Positions 40,611-49,592 of a stretch of 64,000 bases of DNA are shown here, piece after piece. Origin of the DNA: Streptomyces sp. sk2.1 (lineage in GTDB: Bacteria > Actinomycetota > Actinomycetes > Streptomycetales > Streptomycetaceae); the NCBI RefSeq assembly GCF_008120935.1, contig NZ_RDBO01000077.1, forward strand, positions 1,843,197 to 1,907,196, in the 5' to 3' direction. The notes beneath the pieces are model-generated. The model saw only the letters and a program-made list of their open reading frames with translations, made no database searches and was not told the DNA's origin. The translations under genes were made by a program, and so were the position numbers. Every line of letters begins with the position of its first letter. The first letter of the stretch is position 1.

Positions 40611-41786
40611 TCAGAGCGCGGCGACCCCGTCCCGGCCGTGCTCGGCGACCCGCAGGACGCCCGGCGCCGCGGCGGTGCCCAGCGCCAGGACCATCAGCAG
40701 CGCGCTGACCCACAGCGGGGACCGGAAGCCGAGCCCCGCGTCGATCGCCAGCCCGCCGAACCACGGCCCGAGCGCACCGCCCACGTTGAACGCGGCCGTC
40801 GCGAACGAACCGGACAGGGTCGGCGCGTCGGCCGCCAGCCGGAACACCCACGAGATCAGCGCCGTCCCGGTGCCGAACGCGAGCGTCCCCTGGACGAGGA
40901 CGAGCACGACCGCGGCGAGCGGGCTGCCCGCGGTCAGCGCGAACCCGGCCCAGCCGACGGTCAGCGCCACCAGCCCGGCGGCGGTCCAGACGACCGGCCG
41001 CGCGTCGACGTACCGGCCGGTGGCGGTGACCCCGAGGAACGAGCCCAGCCCGAACAGCGCCAGCAGCACCGGCACCCAGGCGTCCCCGAGCCCGGTGACC
41101 CGGGTGGCCAGCGGTTCGAGGTAGGAGAACGCGCAGAACGTCGCCCCCTGCACCAGGGCGCTCGTCAGCAGGGTCAGCAGCAGGGGCCGCCCGGTCAGGA
41201 CCCGCAGCTCGGCACTGGCCCGGACGGGGACCGGCTCCGGCCGCTTCGCCGGGATCGCCCCGGCGATGACGACGGCGGCCGGCACGCAGACCAGGGCCAC
41301 GGCCCAGAACGCGGACCGCCACCCCCAGTGCCCGCCCAGTGCCGCACCGGCCGGCACCCCGGCCACGCAGGCGAGGGTGACGCCCCCGACCACCACCGAG
41401 GTGGCGCGGGCGCGGGCCTCGGGCCCGACCATGGAGACCGCGGTGACCAGGGCCACGGCCCAGAAGCCCGCGTTGGCCAGTGCCCCGACGACCCGGGTCG
41501 CCAGGAGCACCCCGTAGCCGGGGGTGAGCGCGCCGACCACATGGGCGGCGCCGAAGACGCAGAGGAAGAACAGCAGCGCCCGACGCCGCGGCCAGGAACG
41601 GCTGAAGAGCGCCATCAACGGCGCCCCGACGATCATCCCGATCGCGAAGGCCGAGGTCAGCAGGCCCGCGGCCGGGATGGACACATGCAGATCGGAGGCG
41701 ATGTCCGAGACCAGACCGGACAGCATGAATTCGGAGGTGCCCTGGGCGAAGACGGCGAGCCCGAGCGCGTATACGGCAAATGGCAT
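40611..41786 (-). CDS. MFS drug exporter, Cmx/CmlR (chloramphenicol efflux) type
   Basis: A 391-residue major facilitator with 12 predicted helices. Its opening, MPFAVYALGLAVFAQGTSEFMLSGLVSDIASDLHVSIPAAGLLTSAFAIGMIVGAP, closely follows Streptomyces CmlR/Cmx chloramphenicol exporters. The motif A-like loop is LFSRSWPRRRAL. It starts at the ATG at 41786. Resistance to chloramphenicol is inferred by family only; other phenicols or unrelated compounds are possible. Confidence 0.88.
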   Translation of the reverse strand: MPFAVYALGLAVFAQGTSEFMLSGLVSDIASDLHVSIPAAGLLTSAFAIGMIVGAPLMALFSRSWPRRRALLFFLCVFGAAHVVGALTPGYGVLLATRVVGALANAGFWAVALVTAVSMVGPEARARATSVVVGGVTLACVAGVPAGAALGGHWGWRSAFWAVALVCVPAAVVIAGAIPAKRPEPVPVRASAELRVLTGRPLLLTLLTSALVQGATFCAFSYLEPLATRVTGLGDAWVPVLLALFGLGSFLGVTATGRYVDARPVVWTAAGLVALTVGWAGFALTAGSPLAAVVLVLVQGTLAFGTGTALISWVFRLAADAPTLSGSFATAAFNVGGALGPWFGGLAIDAGLGFRSPLWVSALLMVLALGTAAAPGVLRVAEHGRDGVAAL

Positions 41787-42289
41787 GAAAGAAACCCCAT
41801 GGACGGCTGATGGATGGACCGGGCAGGGGGTGCGGGCCCGCGCCCGCCCGTCGTGACGGGCGGCGACACGGAAGAACGTCCGGGAGCACCCGGGACGTGA
41901 TCCGGCAGCACGGCGGAGGCCGGAGCCGGGGAACGCGCGCGTCGTCGTGTCGCCTGCGGAAGCGATCACGAGCGCGTCGGGAGAGCGCAGCCCCGCACCA
42001 TGGCGGTCCTGCGGCGGCAGCCGGACGGAGACGATCCGGGACCGCTGTCGGGCCCGCGGGATCGATTCGACGACGGATCGGCCACCGGCGGACCGGTGGC
42101 TAGCCTCTGTCGGACTCGGGGCTGGACATGAGCGCGAAACTACCAGCCCGGACGTCCGGCCTCCACCTTTTTTCGGCCGGGAGCCCGGAGCGCCTGCGCG
42201 AGGACGGGCGCCGGGACCGGTCGGGTACTCGGGCGCCGGGCCGCGCGCCCTGTGGTGCCCGACACACCGGGGATGCGACCCTGAGCGGT
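41787..42289. other. 503-bp intergenic region without a gene
   Basis: This gap separates the divergent exporter and DUF6278-like genes and must hold both promoters. I see a hairpin-forming CCGGCC...GGCCGG pair around a run of six T near 42157-42184, and no convincing coding frame. Possible small leader peptides for the exporter could not be supported. Confidence 0.4.
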
Positions 42290-42730
42290 ATGAACATCCC
42301 TTTCTTGGACAACTGGCGTAAGCGTCACGACGGCACGCGGGGGGCGGGGCTCGCCTCCGCGGTCGCCGCCGACCCCGAGGGCGTGGCCGAGCTTCTTGCC
42401 GAGTGCGAGCTGCTGCGTGTCCGGGTGGGGGAGCGCGGGCTCCGGCTCGACGACACCCCGGCCTCGTTGGCGGCCCTCGACCAGTTGCCGCCGCGCTGGC
42501 GCGACGACCCCGAGGAGCTGCCCTGGCTGGGCAACGACGCGGGTCTGTACCTGGGGACGGTGCTGGTGCGGAACGTCTCCGGCGCGGCCTGGAGCATCAG
42601 GCCCAGCGGGCAGCCCGTCGTGCGGCTCGCCTCGGGGCGGGAGATCGACGTGGTCGAGGCGGGACTGGACTGGGCGATCTCCGGCAGTCCCGAACTTTCA
42701 CAGGTGTACTCGGAGTCGGCCGAGGGATAG
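42290..42730 (+). CDS. DUF6278-like conserved protein
   Basis: A 146-residue cytosolic protein starting MNIPFLDNWRKRHDG at ATG 42290. The body DDTPASLAALDQLPPRWRDDPEELPWLGNDAGLYLGTVLVRNVSGAAW and GQPVVRLASGREIDVVEAG is, from memory, typical of a Streptomyces family of unknown function (DUF6278). No catalytic motif is visible. It precedes the glutamate uptake operon by 123 bp, and that AT-richer gap probably contains the gluA promoter. Confidence 0.75.
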   Translation: MNIPFLDNWRKRHDGTRGAGLASAVAADPEGVAELLAECELLRVRVGERGLRLDDTPASLAALDQLPPRWRDDPEELPWLGNDAGLYLGTVLVRNVSGAAWSIRPSGQPVVRLASGREIDVVEAGLDWAISGSPELSQVYSESAEG

Positions 42731-42853
42731 AGATTTCCCTACAACCGGACAAGAAGCCTTATGCACCATTTGTGCGTGTCGATGACGAAGTCCCTTTTCG
42801 GGCTGGTTAGTTTGCGCTGACCTCGGCACAGCGAAAAGTGGGTAGGGCAGCGT

Positions 42854-43597
<744 letters not shown>

Positions 43598-43607
43598 CGG
43601 GGGCTCC

Positions 43608-44525
43608 GTGTTGCGTACGAGAAGAGTTCTGGGCGCTCTGGCCGGCCTCCTGCTGGCCGCCCTCGCCGCCGCCGGCTGCGGCAAGGAGGGCAGCCCGCCG
43701 GTGAAGGGGCCCAAACCCGAACAACTGCCGGTGTACAAGGTCGACACCGGCTTCCGACTGCCCGACTCGCCGACCTGGACGAAGGCGAAGAAGCGCGGAT
43801 ACCTCCGGGTCGGGGCCAAGGAGGACCAGCCCTACCTGGGCGAGAAGGACCCCGCCACCGGCGTCTACTCGGGCTTCGACATCGAGATCGCCAGGATGAT
43901 GTCGGCCTCGCTCGGCTTCGACCCGAAGACGATCCGCTTCCGGACCATCGCCTCCGCCAACCGCGAGACGGCGCTGCAGAACGGACAGATCGACTACTAC
44001 GTGGGCACCTACACCATCAACGACATGCGCAAGAAGCTCGTCGGTTTCGCCGGGCCGTACTACATGGCCGGACAGGGCCTCCTCGTCCGCACCGACGAGA
44101 ACGACATCCACGGCCCGCAGGACCTGGCCGGGAAGACGGTCTGCTCGGCCGCGGGATCGACCCCGTACCAGCGCATCGCCGCCGACTACCCGAAGGCGAT
44201 CCTGGTCTCCTACGACACGTACTCGATCTGCGTGGACAACCTGCTGACCTACCAGGTCGACGCCGTCACCACCGACGACGCCATCCTGCTGGGCTTCGCG
44301 GCCAAGGCGCCCGACGAGATGAAGGTGGTCGGCAAGCCGTTCTCCGAGGAGCCGTACGGCATCGGGGTCCCGCGCAGCGACAACGCGCTGCGGTTCGCGC
44401 TGAACGACGCCCTGGAGGCCAACGAGAAGAACGGCAACTGGAAGAAGGCGTTCGAGGCCACGCTCGGCCTGTCCGGGGTGCCCGCGCCGACACCGCCGCC
44501 CATCGACCGCTACCCGGCGACCTGA
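43608..44525 (+). CDS. gluB: Glutamate-binding lipoprotein
   Basis: A 305-residue binding protein of the SBP_bac_3 family that captures glutamate outside the cell. The signal peptide ends in the lipobox AAGC (Cys about 24). Family segments include GYLRVGAKEDQPYLG, GFDIEIARMMSASLGF, VGTYTINDMRKKLVGFAGPYYMAGQGLLV and YGIGVPRSDNALRFALNDAL. It starts at GTG 43608, ten bases after gluA. Confidence 0.93.
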   Translation: MLRTRRVLGALAGLLLAALAAAGCGKEGSPPVKGPKPEQLPVYKVDTGFRLPDSPTWTKAKKRGYLRVGAKEDQPYLGEKDPATGVYSGFDIEIARMMSASLGFDPKTIRFRTIASANRETALQNGQIDYYVGTYTINDMRKKLVGFAGPYYMAGQGLLVRTDENDIHGPQDLAGKTVCSAAGSTPYQRIAADYPKAILVSYDTYSICVDNLLTYQVDAVTTDDAILLGFAAKAPDEMKVVGKPFSEEPYGIGVPRSDNALRFALNDALEANEKNGNWKKAFEATLGLSGVPAPTPPPIDRYPAT

Positions 44526-44542
44526 GAGGGCGGACCACGACC

Positions 44543-45187
44543 ATGGACGTACTCACAGAGAACTTCTCGCTCTACGGCAAGGGCTTCCTGGGCACGGTCG
44601 AACTGACCGTCTACTCCTCGATCCTGGCCCTGCTCCTCGGTTTCTTCATGGCCTCCTGCCGGGTGGCCCCCGTCGGCTCGCTCCGGGTGCTCGGCACGGT
44701 CTGGGTGACGGTGCTGCGCAACACCCCGCTGACGCTGCTCTTCTTCGCCGTCCTGCTCGGACTGCCCCGCTTCGGCCTGGTGCTCCCCTTCGAGGTCTTC
44801 GCGGTCCTCGCACTGGGCTGCTACACCTCCGCGTTCATCTGCGAGGTGCTGCGCTCGGGCATCAACACCGTGCCGAGGGGGCAGGGCGAGGCGGCCCGCA
44901 GCCTCGGCATGACGTTCGGCCAGACACTGAACACCGTGGTGCTGCCGCAGGCGTTCCGGTCGGTGATCCCGCCGATCGGCTCGACGCTGATCGCCCTCGC
45001 CAAGAACTCCGCGATCGCCGGCGCGTTCAGCGTCACCGAACTGCTCGGCACCTACAAGACCCTCAACGAGCTGGGTTACAGCATCATCTGGTCCTTCGTC
45101 TGGATCGCCGTCGGCTACCTGATCATCACCCTGTCCATCAGTGCGCTCTTCAACGTGATGGAGAAGCGCTGGGGAGTCGCCCGATGA
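44543..45187 (+). CDS. gluC: Glutamate ABC transporter permease
   Basis: A 214-residue HisM/GlnP-type permease with five helices and the EAA loop in GQGEAARSLGMTFGQTLNTVVLPQAFRSVIPPIGS. It starts at the ATG at 44543 and overlaps gluD by four bases. Confidence 0.94.
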   Translation: MDVLTENFSLYGKGFLGTVELTVYSSILALLLGFFMASCRVAPVGSLRVLGTVWVTVLRNTPLTLLFFAVLLGLPRFGLVLPFEVFAVLALGCYTSAFICEVLRSGINTVPRGQGEAARSLGMTFGQTLNTVVLPQAFRSVIPPIGSTLIALAKNSAIAGAFSVTELLGTYKTLNELGYSIIWSFVWIAVGYLIITLSISALFNVMEKRWGVAR

Positions 45188-46056
45188 CCACCCGCACCGC
45201 ACCGTCCGCCACCGCGCTCTACGACATCCCGGGCCCCATGGCCCGCAGACGGCACAGGGCGTACGGAATCGTCTCGACGGCGCTGATCCTCGCCCTGTTC
45301 GGCTGGATCGTCTACCTGCTCTTCGACACCGGGCAGTTCACCGCCGCCAAGTGGACCCCCTTCACGTACAAGGGCATCCAGGAACTGCTGTTGCGCGGAC
45401 TGGGCAACACCCTCAAGGCGTTCGCGTACGCCGCGGTGCTCTCCCTGCTGCTCGGCGCGGTGCTCGCCATCGGACGGCTCTCCGAGCACCGGGTCGTGCG
45501 CTGGGTCGCGACGGTGTTCGTCGAGTTCTTCCGGGCCATGCCCGTACTGGTGATGATCTTCTTCATCTTCGTGGCGCTGAAGGTGCAGCCGCTGCCCGCG
45601 CTGGTCACCGGACTGACCCTGTACAACGGCTCGGTGCTCGCCGAGGTGTTCCGCACCGGGATCAACTCCGTGGAACGCGGCCAGCGCGAGGCCGCGTACG
45701 CCCTGGGGATGCGCAAGACGCACGTCATGACCTACGTACTGGCCCCGCAGGCGGTGCGGGCCATGCTGCCCACCATCATCAGCCAGCTGGTCGTGGCGCT
45801 GAAGGACACCTCGCTCGGCTATCTGATCACCTATGAGGAGTTCCTCCACGCGGGCAAGCTCATCGCGTCCAACCTCGACTACGATCTTCCCTTCATCCCC
45901 GTGGTGATGGTGATCTCACCGATCTACATCGGGATGTGCATGCTGCTCTCCTGGTTCGCGACCTGGGTGGCCGAGCGGGAGCGGCGCAGTCCGAAGATGA
46001 AGGCCGTGGATGTCGCACCGGCCGAACCAGGAACGCTGCTGCCGGGAGTGCAGTAG
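45184..46056 (+). CDS. gluD: Glutamate ABC transporter permease
   Basis: A 290-residue partner permease. A cytoplasmic N-terminus of about 35 residues is followed by five helices, with the EAA loop in RGQREAAYALGMRKTHVMTYVLAPQAVRAMLPTIISQ. It starts at the ATG at 45184 overlapping gluC. It completes the gluABCD uptake system. Confidence 0.94.
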   Translation: MTTRTAPSATALYDIPGPMARRRHRAYGIVSTALILALFGWIVYLLFDTGQFTAAKWTPFTYKGIQELLLRGLGNTLKAFAYAAVLSLLLGAVLAIGRLSEHRVVRWVATVFVEFFRAMPVLVMIFFIFVALKVQPLPALVTGLTLYNGSVLAEVFRTGINSVERGQREAAYALGMRKTHVMTYVLAPQAVRAMLPTIISQLVVALKDTSLGYLITYEEFLHAGKLIASNLDYDLPFIPVVMVISPIYIGMCMLLSWFATWVAERERRSPKMKAVDVAPAEPGTLLPGVQ

Positions 46057-46298
46057 CGGGGGCCCGCCGCGAGGCGGTCCCCGAGGAGCAGTGCCCCGTC
46101 GGCAGCAGCCGGTGATCACTTCTCGCGCGGGACGACGGATCCGTGCGACGGGCCCTTTCCGGGCGAGAAGAAGGTCAGCTGCGTGCCGGCCGGGCCGTGC
46201 TCGACGTACGGCGGCCGACGGCGTCGCCCGCCCCGGGGCGGCCCCCTCGGGGCGTACGTCGGCGGGCGTCCGCGCCGGCTCCGCGCTCCCGCCGGGCC

Positions 46299-46330
46299 GT
46301 GGGCCGCCGGGAGCGCTCCCGGCGGCCCAC
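46299..46330. terminator. 32-bp perfect palindrome between gluD and the L,D-transpeptidase gene
   Basis: Bases 46299-46330 form a perfect palindrome with no loop. An upstream stretch (GCGCTCCCG, about 46283-46291) can also pair with CGGGAGCGC inside it, allowing two competing folds. The 300-bp gap 46057-46357 otherwise holds only GC-rich sequence with further partial dyads. Confidence 0.6.
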
Positions 46331-46357
46331 AGCCCCGCAAGGGGCCCGCTCCTCCCG

Positions 46358-47566
46358 TTACAGCGCGCTCTTCGCCCGCCAGTCGGCCCACGACACGTTC
46401 CACGCCCCGTAGCCGTTGCCCTCCGCGACCGTGCCCTTGGCGTCCGCGCCGGTGATCTCGAACGGGTCGCCGGGCCGCACCTGCCCGTACAGCGCTCCGG
46501 CATCGGCGTCGCTCATCCCGATGCAGCCCGAACTGCGGTTCGCCGAGCCGAAATGGGCGGCGTTCCAGGGCGCCGCGTGGGCGTACATCCCCGACCAGGT
46601 CAGCCGCATCGACGAGTCGACCATCTTGTCGTAGGCATTGCCGAGGCCGACCGTCTCGGAACGCATGTTGATCGTGCCCTCCTTGGCCATCAGCACGGCC
46701 GTGCCGCGCCAGGACGCCTTCTCGCCGCCGGGGGTACCGGCCGACATGGGCACGTCCAGGACGGTCTTCCCGCTCCGCTGCAACGCGAGCCGGTGGCGGT
46801 CCAGATCGACCTTCACCACCTGCTCGTCGCCGATCGTGAAGGTGGTCCGGTAGTCACGGACGAACCAGCCGCCGGACGGGCCCGAGTCGACGCCGTTGAG
46901 ATCGGCGTCGAGCGTGACCTTCGTGCCGGACTTCCAGTACTCCGCGGGCCGCCAGTCGACCCGGTCCTTTCCGGAGTAGTCCTGCAGCCAGCCCCAGGAA
47001 CCCTCGGTGCCGTTCGAGGTGGAGACCTTCAGGGCCCTCTCGACCGCGGCCCGGTCCTTCACCGGGTTGTCGAAGACGATCGACAGCGGCTGGGCGATGC
47101 CGACCGTGGTGTTCTTGCCCGGGGCCAGCGTCAGCTTGTTGACCTTGTCGGCGGCCGAGGTGGTGAAGGCGGCCGTGCCGCTGCCGCCCTCGGTGTTCCT
47201 CGCCTCGACGCGGTACGCGGTGCCGGGCGCGGCCACCCGGTCCGACGTCCAGGTACGGCCGTCGGCGGATATCCGGCCGGTGAGCGCGTCCCCTCCGTCC
47301 GCGCTCACCGCGACCGACTTCAGCTTTCCGCTGCCGAGCGTCACCTTCACCGGCTTCCCCGGAGCGGCGGCGTCGCCCCGGAGGTTCACCGAGATCTCGG
47401 CCCCGCGCGCCGCCCCGGCCGAACCGCCCGCGGCCGAGTCCGACGCGGCGGCCCCGGAACAGGCGGTGAGCGTGAGACCGAGCACCGCGGTCCCGGCGGT
47501 CAGGGCGAACCGGACCGGGCGGCCGGGAGCGGCGGTACGGCGTACGGGCCGACGTGCAGCGAACAA
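46358..47566 (-). CDS. L,D-transpeptidase lipoprotein
   Basis: A 402-residue cell-wall cross-linking enzyme from TTG 47566, eight bases after GGAGG; ATG 47632 is the longer alternative. The lipobox is LTAC after a Tat/Sec-like basic signal. Two Ig-like domains (about 60-250) precede the YkuD catalytic domain, with YAHAAPWNAAHFG and the Cys motif SSGCIGMSDADAGALY. The usual SHGC is SSGC here, as in a subset of actinobacterial enzymes. These make 3-3 peptidoglycan links. It is divergent from the MurJ-like gene, so both neighbours serve the wall. Confidence 0.9.
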   Translation of the reverse strand: MFAARRPVRRTAAPGRPVRFALTAGTAVLGLTLTACSGAAASDSAAGGSAGAARGAEISVNLRGDAAAPGKPVKVTLGSGKLKSVAVSADGGDALTGRISADGRTWTSDRVAAPGTAYRVEARNTEGGSGTAAFTTSAADKVNKLTLAPGKNTTVGIAQPLSIVFDNPVKDRAAVERALKVSTSNGTEGSWGWLQDYSGKDRVDWRPAEYWKSGTKVTLDADLNGVDSGPSGGWFVRDYRTTFTIGDEQVVKVDLDRHRLALQRSGKTVLDVPMSAGTPGGEKASWRGTAVLMAKEGTINMRSETVGLGNAYDKMVDSSMRLTWSGMYAHAAPWNAAHFGSANRSSGCIGMSDADAGALYGQVRPGDPFEITGADAKGTVAEGNGYGAWNVSWADWRAKSAL

Positions 47567-47906
47567 CGGAAAAACCTCCAAGGCAGTGCTTCTCGCCGAG
47601 GGAGAGGCGATCCCGGAGGGAACAGGTTCCATGAAATAGCAGAAAATCAGGAAATCGTGGTGTGAGATGGGCCGCAGTGCGACGGGCCGCCCCCGGCCGC
47701 CCGCACCGCCGCATCGGGCGGGCACCGGCGCGCGGGGTACCCTCCATCCCTGATCCGGACGCCCGCCCGGTCGCTCCGCCGGACGGAGCGGTACCGGTGC
47801 CCGGGCCGTCAAGACGTTCGGGGGAACGGGGGACCGCGGTGGGCGGAGCCATGGACAACACCTGGTACCGGACGCCCCGGGCGTCCTCGGCCGCACGGGG
47901 ACGCCG

Positions 47907-49553
47907 ATGACGACCACCCCGCAGGCCCCCGCCGAACGGACCGAGGAGCGCCGGTCCGGCTCGGTGCTGCGCAGCGGCGCCGTCATGGCCGCCGGCTCCG
48001 TCGTCTCCCGCGCCACCGGCTTCATACGCTCGGCGGTCGTCGTCGCCGCGCTCGGCACCGGCCTCCAGGCCGACGGGTACAACGTCGCCAACACCGTGCC
48101 CAACATCCTCTACACCCTGCTCATCGGCGGCGCGCTCAACGCCGTCTTCGTCCCCGAGCTGGTGCGCGCCGCGCGCAACCATCCCGACGGCGGAGCCGCG
48201 TACACCGACCGGCTGCTCACCGCCTGCACCGTCGCCCTGCTCGCCCTCACCGGCCTCACGGTCGTCGGGGCCCCGTGGATCATCGAGGTCTACGCCCCCG
48301 GCTACCACGGCGCCCAGGCGGAGCTGACCGTGGCCCTGGCCCGCTACTGCCTGCCGCAGATCCTCTTCTACGGACTGTTCACCCTGCTCGGCCAAGTGCT
48401 CAACGCCCGCGACCGGTTCGGCGCGATGATGTGGACCCCGGTCCTCAACAACCTGGTGATCATCGCGGTGTTCGGGATCTTCCTGGGCGTCGCCACCGGT
48501 TCCGACGGCACACTGACCCCGGCGCAGGCCCAATGGCTCGGCTGGGGCACGACCGCGGGCATCGCCGCCCAGACCCTCGCCCTGGTCCCGGCACTGCGCG
48601 CCGCGAAGTTCCGCTGGCGGCCCCGCTTCGACTGGCGGGGCAGCGGCCTCACCAGGCCGCTGCGCGCGGCCGGATGGCTCGTCATGCTCGTGCTGACCAA
48701 CCAGATCGCGTACTGGGTGGTCACCCGGCTCTCCACCACTGTCGGGCAGAGCGCCGCGGACCAGGGCATGGCGGGCGCCGGCTACACCGCGTACAGCTAC
48801 GCCCATCAGCTGTGGGTGGTGCCGCACGGCATCGTGACCGTCTCGCTCGTCACCGCGCTGATGCCCCGGATGAGCCGGGCCGCGGCCGACCACGACCTGG
48901 CGGGGGTGCGGCGCGACGCCTCGTACGCCCTGCGCACCTCGGCGGCGGTCGTGGTGCCCGCGGCGGCCCTGCTGTTCGCGCTGGCACCGTGGGTGACGGG
49001 CGCCGTGTACGGGTACGGGCGCACGGACGACGCGGACATCACCGTGATGGCGGGCATGCTGATGGCGTTCGCGCCCGGACTGATCGCCTACTCGGGCCAG
49101 TACGTGCTCTCCCGCGCGTTCTACGCGATGGGCGACACCCGGACCCCGTTCCTCCTCAACCTGGTGATCGCCGCGCTCAACGCCGGTCTCTCGGCCGCCG
49201 CCCACCTCCTGCTGCCGATCCGCTGGGCCGTGACCGGCATGGCAGGGGCCTACTCGGTGGCACTGTTCGTGGGCTTCGGGATCACCGCGTACGTGTTGCG
49301 CCGGAGGATCCCGGACCGCGCCGCGCCCGGGGCGCCACCGGCGCAGGCGCGACTGGTGGTGGCGGCCGTGCCCGCCGGACTGCTGGGGTACGCGGCGGCC
49401 CGCGCCTGCGCGTCGTACGGGGACTTCGCCGCCCTGGGCGCGGGTACCTGCGTCCTGCTGCTCACGGTGGCACTGCTGGCCCGGCCGCTGCGGCTGCGGG
49501 AGATCGAGGCCGCGCTCGCGGCGGGCCGGAGGCGGCTGCGACGGTCCGGGTGA
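47907..49553 (+). CDS. murJ: MurJ/MviN-like lipid flippase
   Basis: A 548-residue MOP-superfamily membrane protein with about 14 helices. Family marks are GSVVSRATGFIRSAVVVAALG, YNVANTVPNILYTLLIGGALNAVFVPELVRA, and the charged central-cavity segments typical of lipid II flippases. Streptomyces carry a main MviN near the replication origin with a long cytoplasmic tail. This copy has no such tail and is likely a second, specialised flippase. It starts at the ATG at 47907. Confidence 0.9.
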   Translation: MTTTPQAPAERTEERRSGSVLRSGAVMAAGSVVSRATGFIRSAVVVAALGTGLQADGYNVANTVPNILYTLLIGGALNAVFVPELVRAARNHPDGGAAYTDRLLTACTVALLALTGLTVVGAPWIIEVYAPGYHGAQAELTVALARYCLPQILFYGLFTLLGQVLNARDRFGAMMWTPVLNNLVIIAVFGIFLGVATGSDGTLTPAQAQWLGWGTTAGIAAQTLALVPALRAAKFRWRPRFDWRGSGLTRPLRAAGWLVMLVLTNQIAYWVVTRLSTTVGQSAADQGMAGAGYTAYSYAHQLWVVPHGIVTVSLVTALMPRMSRAAADHDLAGVRRDASYALRTSAAVVVPAAALLFALAPWVTGAVYGYGRTDDADITVMAGMLMAFAPGLIAYSGQYVLSRAFYAMGDTRTPFLLNLVIAALNAGLSAAAHLLLPIRWAVTGMAGAYSVALFVGFGITAYVLRRRIPDRAAPGAPPAQARLVVAAVPAGLLGYAAARACASYGDFAALGAGTCVLLLTVALLARPLRLREIEAALAAGRRRLRRSG

Positions 49554-49592
49554 CACGGGTCCGCGTCGCCCGGTGGGGCGTTCCCGGAACGG

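Noticed and set aside
46010..46412. Small Arg/Pro-rich frames between gluD and the L,D-transpeptidase gene
   Set aside because: They are created by palindromic GC-rich DNA, appear on both strands and have no ribosome binding site.
46854..49556. A 900-codon minus-strand frame over the MurJ-like gene
   Set aside because: It is antisense to a clear membrane protein gene and has low-complexity composition.
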